Below, piece by piece: positions 34,536-45,848 of a stretch of DNA of 64,000 nucleotides. Position numbers and translations under genes: made by a program. Where the stretch lies: positions 95,272,929-95,336,928 of the forward strand of contig CM066314.1 in assembly GCA_033807775.1 (NCBI GenBank), in the 5' to 3' direction. The stretch is from Saussurea involucrata (lineage: Eukaryota > Streptophyta > Magnoliopsida > Asterales > Asteraceae). Under the pieces are notes generated by a model. The model was given only the letters and a program-made list of their open reading frames with translations, was not told the origin of the DNA and did not search any database. Numbering within the stretch: the stretch's first letter is position 1; the number at the start of each line of letters is the position of its first letter.

Positions 34536-37500
34536 TTACTCTTCTAAGTTCAACATTCCAAGCTTGCTGATGAGAAAGTTAAATCTTGTCTCATCAAGAG
34601 GTTTGGTGAATAGATCGGCTAACTGAAAGTCAGTTGGGATAAAATTAAGTTCTATATCACCATTCATCACATGATCTTTGATAAAATGATACCTGATTTC
34701 GATGTGTTTGGTCTTTGAGTGTAGCACTGGATTGTTGGCTATAGCGATGGCACTAGTGCTGTCGCAATAGATTGGAAATTTTTAGAGCTGAAGGTCATAG
34801 TCTAGTAGTTGATTTCTTATCCACAAGACCTGAGAACAACAGCTTCCAGCGGCTACGTACTCAGCTTCAGGTTGAGGTGGACACTGAGTTTTTCTTTTTA
34901 CTTGTCCAACTCACCACTTTTCCACCTAGGAGCTGACAGCCTCTTGTGGTGCTTTTCCTATCCAATTTGCAACCTGCAAAACCACTATCTGAATAGGCGA
35001 TTAGATCAAACCCTGAGTCTTTGGGATACCAAAGACCTAGGTTAGGAATACCCCTAAGGTAACGAAAGATTCGCTTTACAGCGATCAAATGAGATTTCTT
35101 AGGTTCAGCTTGATATTGTGCACATAAACAGGTTGCATACATAATATCAGGTCGGCTAGCTGTAAGATATAAAAGAGAGCCGATCATCCTACGGTACATC
35201 GTGACATTAACAGGTTTTCCAGAAGGATCCTTGTTTAGTGTCAGCGGTGGTGCCATAGGGGTTTTCAAAGCTGAACTCTGAGTTAAATCAAATTTCTTCA
35301 GCATATCTTTAACATACTTTCCCTGATTAATGAAAGTTCCTTTTTCATTCTGTTTGATTTGAAGACCAAGGAAATATGTTAGCTCACCCATCATACTCAT
35401 TTTATACTCGGCTTTCATCCTTTCAGAGAAACGAGTACAAAGGTCAGGGTTAGTGGAACCAAATATAATATCATCGACATATATTTGAACAAGAATAATA
35501 TGACCTTTTACTTTCCTGAAAAATAAAGTTTTGTCAATTTTCAATATGGAGATAAGTAGAGAGAGTGTCATACCATGCACGAGGAGCTTGTTTTAAGCCA
35601 TAGAGTGCCTTATCCAGTTTATAGACATAACCTGGATGCTTAGGATCTGAGAATCCTGGAGGTTGTTCCACATAGACTTCTTCATTCTGCTTTCCATTAA
35701 GGAACGCTGATTTAACATCCATTTGATAAACCTTGAAGTCTTTGTGTACAGCGTAAGCTAAGAATAGACGAATGGCTTCGAGTCTTGCCACTAGAGCAAA
35801 AGTTTCGTCGTAATCTATACCTTCCTCTTGTCTGTATCCCTGAGCAACGAGACGAGCCTTGTTGCGGGTTACAGTCCCATGTTCATACAACTTGTTTCGA
35901 TAGACCCATTTTGTGCCTATCACTGACTTGTCAGATGGTCTTGGAACAAACTTCCAAAATTTGTTTCTTTCAAATTTAGTCAGCTCTTCTTGCATAGCGC
36001 TGACCCAGTTTGGATCTTGGAGGGCATCATATGTTTTCTTTGGTTTAATCAGAAAAATAAAGTTAACAAATAAGCAAATATTACCTGCACTTCATCGAGT
36101 CTGAACACCAGTGATTAGATCACCGAGAATTTGTTCAATAGGGTGATTGATAGTCCATCGCTGAGCCGGAGCTTGATTTGATGACTCAACCTGAACTTCT
36201 GGAGCAGCTGAAGATGAGGCTTCAGCAACTTCTGGTATATCAGCCAAGATAGGATGAGGTGCATATGTCATTTCATTGACTGATTGGTGAGAAGTAGATG
36301 GTATATCTGAGATAGAAGGTTCAGAAGCAGGCATAGTGTTTAAAGGAACAGCTGAGACCCATGATGTTTCAGCTTCACTAGTCTGCATGCTTGAGATTAT
36401 AGTAGGATCATCATCTTCACCGGGATGAGTATGAGATTGAGGAGTGGGAACATCTTTTGAATCACCAAGATGAGAAAACATCTATTGATTCAGTTCTTCA
36501 GTATCAGCAGAAGGTCAAGAGTTCGCTGAACGGGATTCATCAAAAGTGACGTGGATAGTTTCTTCAATAGTTTGTCTTCTTCGATTGAAGACTCTAAAGG
36601 CTTTGGAGACTGAGGAGTATCCAAGAAAAATTCCATCATCAGCCTTAGGATCAAACTTTCCAAGGGCATCTCTGTTGTTCAGTATGAAACACTGACATCC
36701 AAAGATATGAAGAAAGCTAATTGAAGGCTTTCTCCCATGAAAAAGTTCATAGGCAGTGTTGACAGCTTCTGCCCAAAATTGAGTAGGCAGGTGAGAATCG
36801 CTGAGCATTGAACGTGCAGCTTCAATAATAGTTCGATTTCTTCTTTCAGCGACTCCGTTTTGTTGTGATGTTCTCACTGAGGAAAGGTTGTGAGAAATAC
36901 CCATACTTTCAAAGAAGGAATCAAGGGAGCTGTTTTTGAATTCAGTTCTATGATCACTCCTTATTGAGCGAACGATCATGTTATTCAGGACTTCCATTTT
37001 ACTGATAAAGGTGATGAGTTCTTCAAGGGTGTCGCTCTTGGAACGGAGAAACATTACCCAGGTATAGCGAGAGAATTCATCAACTATGACCAGTGTATAT
37101 TTCTTTCCAGCGATGGATTGATTGTTAACTGGGCCAAAGAGATCCATATGGAGAAGTTGTAGAGGAGATGACACTGAGGAAACTTGCTTAGATTTGAAAC
37201 TAGCTTTTGTTTGTTTCCCTTTCTCACACACTGAACATAAGGACTCCTTAACGTATGAGTGTTGAGGTAGACAAGTAACCAACTCTTTAGAGGAAAGAGT
37301 ATTCAACGTCTTGAAGTTGAGATGGGAGAGCCTCTTATGCCATAGCCAGTTGACATCAGATGAGGCTTTTGAGAAGAAACAGGAGTTCTCAGTGGTTGTG
37401 GATTCCGTGTTTATAACGTAAACATTTTCTAGACGATAACCGCTGAGAGCTATCTTCTCCTTTTTGTCAGTGACAAAGCAGGATTCCTTAGTAAAGATTA

Positions 37501-37786
37501 CTTTGTTATCCTTGTCGCATAACTGACTAATTCTTAGAAGATTATGCTTCAGTCCTTCAACATATGCAACTCTTCCAAAGGTTGTTGTACCATTAGAGAG
37601 TACACCAAACCCTCGGGTATAGCCTTTTCCGTTTCCACCGAAAGTCATAGAGGGACCCTTCTCTTCCTTGTATTCAGTGAGCAGGTTTTTCTTTCCAGTC
37701 ATGTGTCTAGAGCATCCGCTATCAAGATACCAAATACCCTTCCGATCCTGCAAACAAAGGAAGATTAGTTTGACTTGGGCACCCAT
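34536..37786 (-). pseudogene. pol: pol of element C, broken
   Basis: Read on the minus strand: protease [11 protein letters not shown], pre-integrase HHCC, integrase core (LHMDLFGP, RSDHRTEF where the family has DNGTEF, and VAERRNRT with Glu kept), RT (QIYVDD) and RNase H, ending LGMLNLEE. Breaks: loss of about 17 residues after AVNTA near 36750, TGA at 36515-36517, TAG at 36482-36484, TGA at 36092-36094, a frame change at about 35550 inside RT, and another at about 34870 in the TAEAEY motif of RNase H. The frame is -1 to gag. In this copy the frame head has an ATG at 37786 that overlaps the WVPK codons of gag. It is not functional as it stands. Confidence 0.9.
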
Positions 37787-40103
37787 TTAACCATGGGCCC
37801 ACATTTGTCAGTGGTGGTAGAGGAAGTGGAAGGTTCAGCATTCTTCGCAACATTTGAAGATTCAGTTTCGGAATTATTCTTCACTTTGGTTAATTTCTTA
37901 ACCCCATTGGTCTTCTTTGCCTTGGGGGCATTTATCTTCACCTTAGCTAACTTTTCAGCTTTGGTGGCTGTTGGGCACTTACTAGCAATGTGATCGGTAA
38001 GTCCACAGTGATAACATTTTCTATGGCTAAAGGTAGCTTTAGGACCATTTGCATGCTTAGCAATTAATTTTAAATGAGCAGGGCCAACACCAAGAATACC
38101 TTTAGCGTCAGATCTTGGGGGAACCTGAGGTCCATCTAGATTCTTAGCTAGAAAGTTCAGCTTGATCCTAGGAGTGGATCGCTGAATATTATCATAAACC
38201 TTATCCTTAGAGGATGAGGAATGATTAACTGAAGGTTTAACATTCTTCAGATTTGGTATTTTGGTACCCTTCTGAGGTTTTGGATAAACAATTTTCTCTT
38301 TACCTTTAGAAGTTAAGGTAGAGATTTCCTCAGGGATGGGAGTTTTAGAAGGGGAACACTGAGATGAGGAAGTGTCAGGAATAGAGGACACGAACATTCC
38401 AAACTTAAGCATGGAATGATCAGTGGTTGGTTCTTCAGCGTCAGCTTTGTAACCAAGACCACGTTTGTCACTCAGAGGAATCTGAGACTTAATTATCTCA
38501 GTGATCGTTGTTGAGGATTTACACCATCCTTCAACAGTAGCTTGTTCAGCTTTTAATACAGCGATAGCTTCTTCTCGTTCGATTTTGACTAGTTGATTTA
38601 TATGAACCTGATCTTTTAAATCTTCTTCAATTTTAGAAAGCTTTTCTATTTGAAGGAGACAGTTTTAAGCTGTTCAGCAAGATCAAGGTTTTGATTTTCA
38701 ACAACAGTTTTGCCATTCATGGCATCATATAAACTCATAGTCAGGAGATCGATTTTACGAAGACTATCAGCTTCATCAATATCTGAAATATTGGTAAAGA
38801 AAGAAGGTGATACCTTAGTAGCAGAGGTTGAAGTAGAGGGAATGTCAGAATTTTCTTCCTCATCTTCGATTTTGGCCATGAGACAGAGTTTGGCCTCGTC
38901 ATCATCTTCAGAGTCAGATGATTCTTCTTCATCAGAAGCAGCCCAATCAAAGTCAGCCATTAGGCCTTTGCCTTTCTTCTTAAATCCTTTTAGCTTTGCA
39001 TATTTTTCTTTCAGCTTTTGATACTTGTCATCTCTAGCCCTGAGGTTAGAGGATTTCTTGGAGAAAGCTGAGGGTTTATAGACTTTCTTTGACCTGCATT
39101 CACTAGCAAAGTGTCCTAATTTCTCACAGTTAAAGCAGGTAGCAGTAGCCTTATCAACAGGAGTTGATGATCTTGGCTTGTCAATAAGTTCGAGGGGCTT
39201 GTTCTTTCTGAAAATTTTCTTTTTGGCGAATCTCCTGAACTTATTAGATATGAGAGCCATAGATTCATCAAGATCTGAAGAGTCAGCATCTGATGAGCAT
39301 TCATAGTTAGTTTCGAACTGAGTGACAGTGATAGTAGATCGCTGAGTGGAAGGTGACTCTGAGAGAAAAGCAACAATTGTGCTTTTGGAATCTTTTACAA
39401 GATTCTTCTTAAGATGACACGACTGCTCATGATTGAGCATAGTGCCATATAAGGTAGAAAGCGTCATAGATTTTAGATCCTTAGATAGCTTGAGACATAT
39501 TGAATAAGTGTCCCAGCTTTCAGGTAAACATTCTAGGAACTTTGGCAGAACTTCAAAGTTAGAGTATTCCTTACCAATAGTCTTTAGATCAATTATTAAA
39601 CAGTTAAAACGTTGGTGAACTTCAGAGAGAGATTCATTCTTACCACAAATGAAGCTTTCGTATTGTCTTACCAGGTTGATCTTTCTTGAGTCCGGGACTT
39701 CAGACGTACCTTCATATTGAACCCAGATTGTGTCCCACATGGATTTGGAGGTTTTCAGGTTCATGACGGAATGGTAGACTTCGTCAGGAAGAGCCATGGA
39801 GAGGATGGATCTGGCTTTGGTGTCGATAGCCACTTTCTTCTTATCTTCCTCAGTCCACATATGAATTTCCTTGGGAACCAATCTTTCAGGAATGGCAGCT
39901 CTAGTCTCAGTGCCTAGAACTTCAGGATCAATTCTAACAGGAACATATGGACCATTTTCGATGTAATATGGCATAGTAGGGTCTATACCTTCTAAGAAGA
40001 GAATCATCCTATTTTTCCATAGATTGAAGTTATCTCTGGAAAATCTAGGGGATTTTGCCAGAGAACCATTGTCAATATAGTTTGTGTTTGTGTTGGTAGC
40101 CAT
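37765..40103 (-). pseudogene. gag: gag of element C, one frame change
   Basis: It starts at ATG 40103 (MATNTNTNYIDNGSLAK); the upstream in-frame ATG at 40118 is less likely because the gag of the other copy starts at the same MATN. The capsid-like domain (NLWKNRMILFLEG, MWDTIWVQYEG) is followed by a CCHC knuckle (CFNCEKLGHFASEC), a Lys-rich stretch, acidic repeats and a coiled-coil-like segment. A second knuckle (CYHCGLTDHIASKC) lies near 38010, and the end is KWVPKSN. One base is missing in an A run at about 38665 compared with the copy at 45849, which breaks the frame. Otherwise it is well preserved. Confidence 0.9.
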
Positions 40104-40170
40104 TATGAGAAATAGCAAGGAAGAGAAAAGATTAGTATAAGCAAGATCTTGTTTATAAGTTTAAACAATC

Positions 40171-40180
40171 TGCTCTGATA
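40171..40180 (-). other. Damaged primer binding site, element C
   Basis: The minus strand reads TATCAGAGCA; the first bases TGG and the LTR end are gone. Compared with 45740-45782, about 26 bases between two TA copies are deleted, taking the LTR terminus with them. Confidence 0.75.
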
Positions 40181-41117
40181 CAAGTTTGTAGAAGGGGGGT
40201 TGAATACAAACACACATATTTTACTTTTCTAAATTGTTTATTGATATTTATCAAACAATTTACAACTTGTTGGGGAACAAGATTAAGGATTAAACCTAAT
40301 CTAAACAAGTTATGAGAAACACTAAGTTTCTTGCACTAGAATTAAGACAGAAAGAAGATAAGAATATTACTAATAATATTCTAACACAAAGTAGTAGAGG
40401 AAGAAGAATGGTCGAGCACTTCATTTATGAAGTAGAGTTCTTCTTATATATTGCATGCATTAAATGCACAACAATATAACTTTACATGTGGCAGCAGCTG
40501 ATTGGTTGCATGGTTTAACCTTTGTAGACAATCTAGTAGCCGCATGATGTAGAGTGTAGAATCAGAGTTGGTAGTACGATCCTGGACAAAAGGGATGTCC
40601 TTTCTGACAAATCGTACGGAGGCGTGCAAGGGAGGTAAGACAAAAGTAACTTGTAGAGGAAGGCTACATGATAACCGTTCACTGAATAGATCTTTATCAG
40701 CGAGTGATAAAGTTCAGCGTTCGTTGAAGTCTTCTACTTGTAACTTCACGTTGAGTGGACAAATCTAGGCTTCGTTGATATCCGCATCAGTTCATTAGTA
40801 GACTTGTCGCTGGTTCTTTGGCTTGATATTCGACTTCAGCGTAGAACATAGTTGACGTGAAACTTGTCTTCAGGGATCATAAGTAAACAACTAAGATTGT
40901 CAGCGATCATCAACAAGACTGAACAGGCTCAGAGATTTATTGATGAACAGTTTCGCTGAACCTTTAAATTAAAGAGCATGGGTTTCCTATCAGCGGTACG
41001 GTAGAGACATTGTATTTATCAGTGATAGTGAAACTCTAATACATATTGTCTACTTACAATTTTCACTAAGTGTTTCTTAAAGAGTCATTATCAAATCACT
41101 GAGGGTTTGGATCAACA
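40181..41117 (-). repeat. 5' LTR of element C (3' terminus deleted)
   Basis: About 937 bases. The outer end is intact (plus strand CAACA at 41113-41117); the inner end is lost in the deletion described at 40171. It is homologous to 13009-13923 and 44795-45766. Confidence 0.87.
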
Positions 41118-41485
41118 ATCAAAAAGTTTTATGAACTTTCCGTTAAATGAAATTTAAGGTCATAGAGCCTCTGCTGAGCTCAATAGAGCCTCTGTAAGCC
41201 AGAGCCTCTATGACTGAAAATTTTATACGGAAACTCTATCGATCACTTCAATTGCTTTTAAATGTTTTTTGTTAAGGTGCAAGCACAGAGGTAATGTAAG
41301 AAGGTTTCAAATCACAGAGCTCATTCCACCACAAAGCCTCTGTCGATTTGAAACGTATGCACAGAAACGAGATTCTGTAAGATACGGGTTATTTCTGAAG
41401 GTGACAGACACTTGAGAATAGAGACGCCCATGCGCTCAGCATTAATGGGCCGCGCACGACGTCTAATCATGCTCTGACAACTCTG

Positions 41486-41632
41486 ACGTGGCATATTTTC
41501 ATTTGACGTACATGCCACACGTTCATCTGATACGTTGCACCCAGCTGTTGTACTCGATTGCGGACCCCAAAGGATTATCAAATGTTTACTATTAACCTCT
41601 TCAGATTCTACCACCGTTAAAACCCTATAAAA
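41486..41632 (+). promoter_or_regulatory. Promoter-like block upstream of env-like ORF (fragment copy)
   Basis: ACGTGGC at 41486-41492 and TATAAAA at 41626-41632, with ATG at 41745. It is homologous to 25001-25148, so it is not independent evidence. Confidence 0.4.
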
Positions 41633-41744
41633 CCCCTCTTACCATCTTCTTCATTCCTTTACGATTCTCTCTCAAATACCTCTGGCGAACAGTGAAATAC
41701 CTGCAACTTTGTTCTTGCTACTCCATTTCTTCAAGATTTTAGTA

Positions 41745-44700
41745 ATGGCTTCCACCAGAACCTCACCGGCGACATCCCCTGCTCACTCTGAGCACTCACA
41801 GCACCGAATCAGGGCCACTAATCCTGAACATGAACAAGGTGAATTTGTTGATTTCACTCCGACCACTCACCTGCAGTTCTTTCTCGAAAATGAGCATTTC
41901 GAGAACTCATTACCCCACAAACCCAACAACCACTTCCTTGTGCCCTCAAGAACAGCCTTTGGGGAAGCACACGCCATTCTATTGGACATCCTAGAAAACC
42001 ACCCATTGAACACCCTACTAACCAAGAACGTCACTTGCGTCCCTGCCAGATACATGAACCAGTTATGGCAGAGCTGCTATTATGATGCAGAATCAAGGGA
42101 AATCAGAGGTTGGATCTGAAAACCTGATAAGTCTAAAAAATAGAGCTTAAGTTTAACCGAACCATGCTATCTTTAGAATTCAATCGGCCCACAAGAGGGC
42201 TTTTAGGGATTAAGGAGTATGCAGAAATCCCCTCTGACAGAGAGCTCTGGGACTTCGCAGAGATGTTGGGATACAGCACCCATTTGAACAAGCGAAATGA
42301 ATTTAGAAGGAACCGATTTCCACCTCTGTGGAACACTTTGTTCTCAATCCTCAACAGATGCCTCACAGGCAAAGTAGAAAGCCCCGACCAAACCTCGCAT
42401 CAAATCCTCGCCATCATGTACGGGGTATACTACGACCTACCTCTTGATTTTGCATCTATTATGATGCAAGACCTCATCAACACCATAGACCACCGAATAT
42501 CCACACAGAAGGCCAAGGGCCCAAATGTCAAAGACCTTCCAGCCCTACAGTTCCAGAGGACTATAGGAGTCATTCTGGAACCTCTGCTTCTCCTCAACAA
42601 ATGGCCAATGGAAGGGCCCATAGTCAAGACTTACCCCTTGGGCAGAATGGCAACCACAAAACACGCAGAGGGGTATGCGATCTGCAGACCTCTGACAGCC
42701 AAACTTCTGTCATATGCCTCGGATGAACACCTTAGGTTATATTAGATACACGCTCACAGGACTCCATAACCGAGTCCTGCAACACCCCCGCGTTTAGGAG
42801 CCCCCCTAGGAACCATAGTGGTTGAAAGGATGAGCCCAGAAGAGCACCCAGAAGCTGTGTCCAAACACGTGCAAAAAACAGGCCAAAATCCGTTTGTAGA
42901 GGAAAAGATGATCTCCTCTGCATCCAAGACAAAGGCAGCCACACCCCCAAACAGAAAAAGGCTCCCAGAGCAAAGAAACCTGCAGAGGGAACCTCTTCAA
43001 GTGCTGCACAGAACCTCCAACCTCCACCTGTTGTTACATCCTCTGTACCTCCTCCTCCAAAAGAGCAAAAGAAACGCAAGCCAAATGCATCAGAGGAGGG
43101 AGCCCCAAAGCCAAAGAAGAAAAAGGTACAGAAACCCAAGTACCCTCTACAGAGTATCGCTGAGGAAATAATGACAGAAGAAGTTTCCCCGAACAACCTC
43201 TGCCCTTCCCCACTCCTATACATTATGCAGACCAGGGTGATTTCTCCGCCTTCCTCGAGTAACACGATTTTGCAGACACCTTGGACACCTCTGGATGGAA
43301 TGCAGAGGCATATCCAAAGTTCTCCACATAACCTCCAGAGTTCAGGGTAACAGAAGTGGACTCTGACTTGGAGCTAGATGCCACTCCAGAGGGCATCACT
43401 GTAGAAACTCCTGAGGGACGACAGAATTCCAGCCTCTATGCCTCTCCTCCGAGCTATAATCCTGAGCTTGAGCACACAGAGGAAATGCCTGTGATAGAAG
43501 AAGGGGATGAAGAAGTAGTATCCCACTTAGATATCTCAGGAGACTTAGGTGTTAGGTGTGACAAAGATGCCGAAGATTGTAGAGGCACACAACCCTAACC
43601 CCCTCCCAGTGCAACCAACATCTCTGACACTGCCAGTCTAGTGGCAGAAGGTGTCATTGAACAAGAGCAGCACAGCTCGATCCTAACCCAAGCAAACCGG
43701 GCAGAGGAACTTCTTTCTACCTCTGTACCACTATTATCCGGGGAAAGCATTCCAAGGGAGTCCTCTCCAAAGGACTCGCCTTTAGTTCATGATCAATCGC
43801 CCCAGATCACTCCTGCCATCCCCATAGAGGAATTCGTTTCCTCTGACACGCTCACACAATTAGGTCCCATCAGCTCTTCAAAGGAGCTTAGAAAGCACAA
43901 AGAGAAAGGGAATGTAGACAAGTCCCCAAGTCCAATTAAGGATATTCATGTACCCATCTCTGGAGTGGATCAGGACCATGTCCTTAACAGAACCTCTATA
44001 GAGTCTGAGGCCCAAAAAGCCCCTGCTCAAGGATTAGAGGGAACTCCTTCCACTCTCAACGTACAAACAGGGGGGAAAGAAGACATCTCAGGAACAGAGA
44101 CACACTCTAGTCATAAATCCGTTCACCTAGATGTAACACCCGGTACATATGTCGCAAGGGATGAGTTCCAAACCCTTATCACCTCTATGACCAATTCATT
44201 GAATTAGTTGAAAAGCTAATTCGATACTTTTGCAGAGAACTCTGAAAGGGCAATCACATATCTGACCACCAAAGTGGACAACCTGTCCACATAGGTGAAA
44301 ATTGCCATGGCCAAAGTAACAACTGCTGCAACAACCTCTGCAACCACCACACCGGCCTCCACCTCTGCTCTGGAAGCCTCACTTTCCAGTCTCTCCAAAC
44401 AACTGAACAAGGCTAGAAAGGCACAAAGGAACCTCCCACAAACCTCTGCCACATCCATCACTACCGAAGACCTTTAGAAAGCAGTTGATAAAGTCCAGGA
44501 GCATACTCTTGATCAAACCAAGGCTCTGAAGCCTCTGGACTATATCACCAGAGCCCTACTAACAGAACTGGGTCAAGGAGTGTTGAACGAAATGACCGAC
44601 TTCATCAAAGCCTTCACAACCGCAAATGCCAATTACGTTAAAGAATTTCAGGCAAGCATGGGCAAACTTCGGTTCAATTCAGAGGCAGAAGTCGCCTACC

Positions 44701-44794
44701 TTCTTGGCATCTACGATGACTTGTGTGCCAAAATGCTTGCCGCAGGTGCCTCTCAACCCAAGAAGCCAGAAACAACATGCAGGGCAGATGGTAC
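41745..44794 (+). pseudogene. env-like ORF, decayed relative of the element 2 ORF
   Basis: It starts at ATG 41745 (MASTRTSPATSPAHSEH) and follows the element 2 protein: RYMNQLWQSC, EFNRPTRGLLGIKEY, and IMYGVYYDLPLDFASIMM at about 42415. Stops and frame changes occur at 42117-42119, about 42140, 42743-42745, and repeatedly through the basic and acidic middle (42750-43640). Open blocks remain at 43641-44207 and 44580-44794. The last residues before the LTR insertion (CRADGT) align with CRAEGT of element 2. No product is expected. Confidence 0.8.
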
Positions 44795-45766
44795 TGTTGA
44801 ACCAAACCCTCAGTGATTTGATAATGACCCTCTCTAATATACTTAGTGAAAATTGTAAGTAAACAATATGTATCAGAGTTTCACTATCGCTGATAAGTAC
44901 AAAGATCTTACAGTACCGCTGATAGGAACTCTCGCTCTTTAGATTAAACATTCAGCGAACACTGTTCATCATAATGCTCTGAGTCTGTTTAGTCCTTATG
45001 ATGATCGCTGATAAGTTAGTTGTTTACTTATGATCTCTGAAGACAAGTTTCACGTCAACATATGTTCTACGCGGAAGTCGAAGATCAAGCTCAAGAACCA
45101 GTGACAAGTCTCCTAATGAACTGATGCGGATCAGCGAAGACTCAGATTTGTCCACTCAACGTGAAGTATCAAGTACAGGACTTCAGCTATCGTTGAACTT
45201 TATCATTAGCTGATATAGAATGATAAACCGTTGAATCAATGAAAAGCTGATCATGAAGTCCTCCGTACAAAGTACTTTTGTGTTAACCACCCTTGCACGT
45301 CTCCGTACGATATGTCAGAAAAGAACCTCCTTGTTGTTTGAAATGGTACAACCACTCTGATACTACACTGTTCAAACATGCGGCTACTAAGGTTGTCAAC
45401 AAAGGTCAATGACGTGCAACCAATCAGTTGCTGCCACGTGTAAAGTGTAAACTGCCATGCATTAAATGCATGTAGTAAATAAGAAGAAGAACTCACTTCA
45501 TTTTGAAGTAACTTGCTAACTCTGGACAAGTTCATCCTTCTTATCTTGAGATAGGTTATTATTAGTAATTTCCTTCTCTTTCTTAGTGCAAGAAACTTAG
45601 TGTTCCAACTTGTTTAGATTTAGGTTTATCCTTAATCTGGTTCCGCAACAAGCTGTAAATTGTTAATGATTTATCAATAAACAATTTAGAAAAGTAAAAT
45701 ATATGTGTTTGTATTCCACCCCCCCCCCCCTCTTCTACAAACTTGTATAGCACTTCGGGACCAACA
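44795..45766 (+). repeat. 5' LTR of second C-family element
   Basis: 972 bases, TGTTGAACC to CCAACA, the only complete C LTR in the window. It carries CCAAT (45420-45424), CACGTG (45435-45440), a weak TAAATAAG at about 45476 where the minus-strand copies have TATATAAG, and a poly-C run at 45718-45730. Confidence 0.9.
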
Positions 45767-45768
45767 AG

Positions 45769-45780
45769 TGGTATCAGAGC
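45769..45780 (+). other. Primer binding site (tRNA-Met)
   Basis: TGGTATCAGAGC starts two bases after the LTR end. Confidence 0.95.
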
Positions 45781-45848
45781 AGATTTGTTTAATCTCATAA
45801 ACAAGATCTGATCTATACTAAGATTTATCCTCCTTGCTATTTCTGAAA

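Larger units (their letters stand above)
13009..41117 (-). mobile_element. Element C: Sirevirus-type Ty1/copia, minus strand, split by nested insertions
   Basis: On the minus strand: 5' LTR (40181-41117), a damaged primer site, gag (40103-37765), pol (37786-34536), a promoter-like spacer, an env-like ORF (33559-31283 and 15943-14178), PPT and 3' LTR (13923-13009). Without the insert at 15944-31287 it is about 12.8 kb. The two LTRs differ at roughly 40 of about 915 aligned bases by my count, so it is much older than element 2. ATCAA follows the 5' LTR (41118-41122), but the matching duplication is lost because the left LTR is truncated. A second copy of the family starts at 44795. Confidence 0.88.
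41118..44794 (+). mobile_element. Fragment of an element-2 relative (spacer and env-like ORF)
   Basis: It matches element 2 from about 24310 to 28505: the spacer with CAGAG/CTCTG words, the promoter-like block and the env-like ORF. Element C abuts it on the left; a second C-family LTR cuts it at 44795. It is heavily decayed. Confidence 0.82.

Noticed and set aside
42732..43265. 177-codon minus-strand frame
   Set aside because: Antisense to the decayed env-like ORF; no conserved counterpart opposite element 2.
45718..45730. Poly-C run in LTR
   Set aside because: Homopolymer in a C-family LTR; the minus-strand copy has a shorter run, so length is probably slippage or assembly noise.
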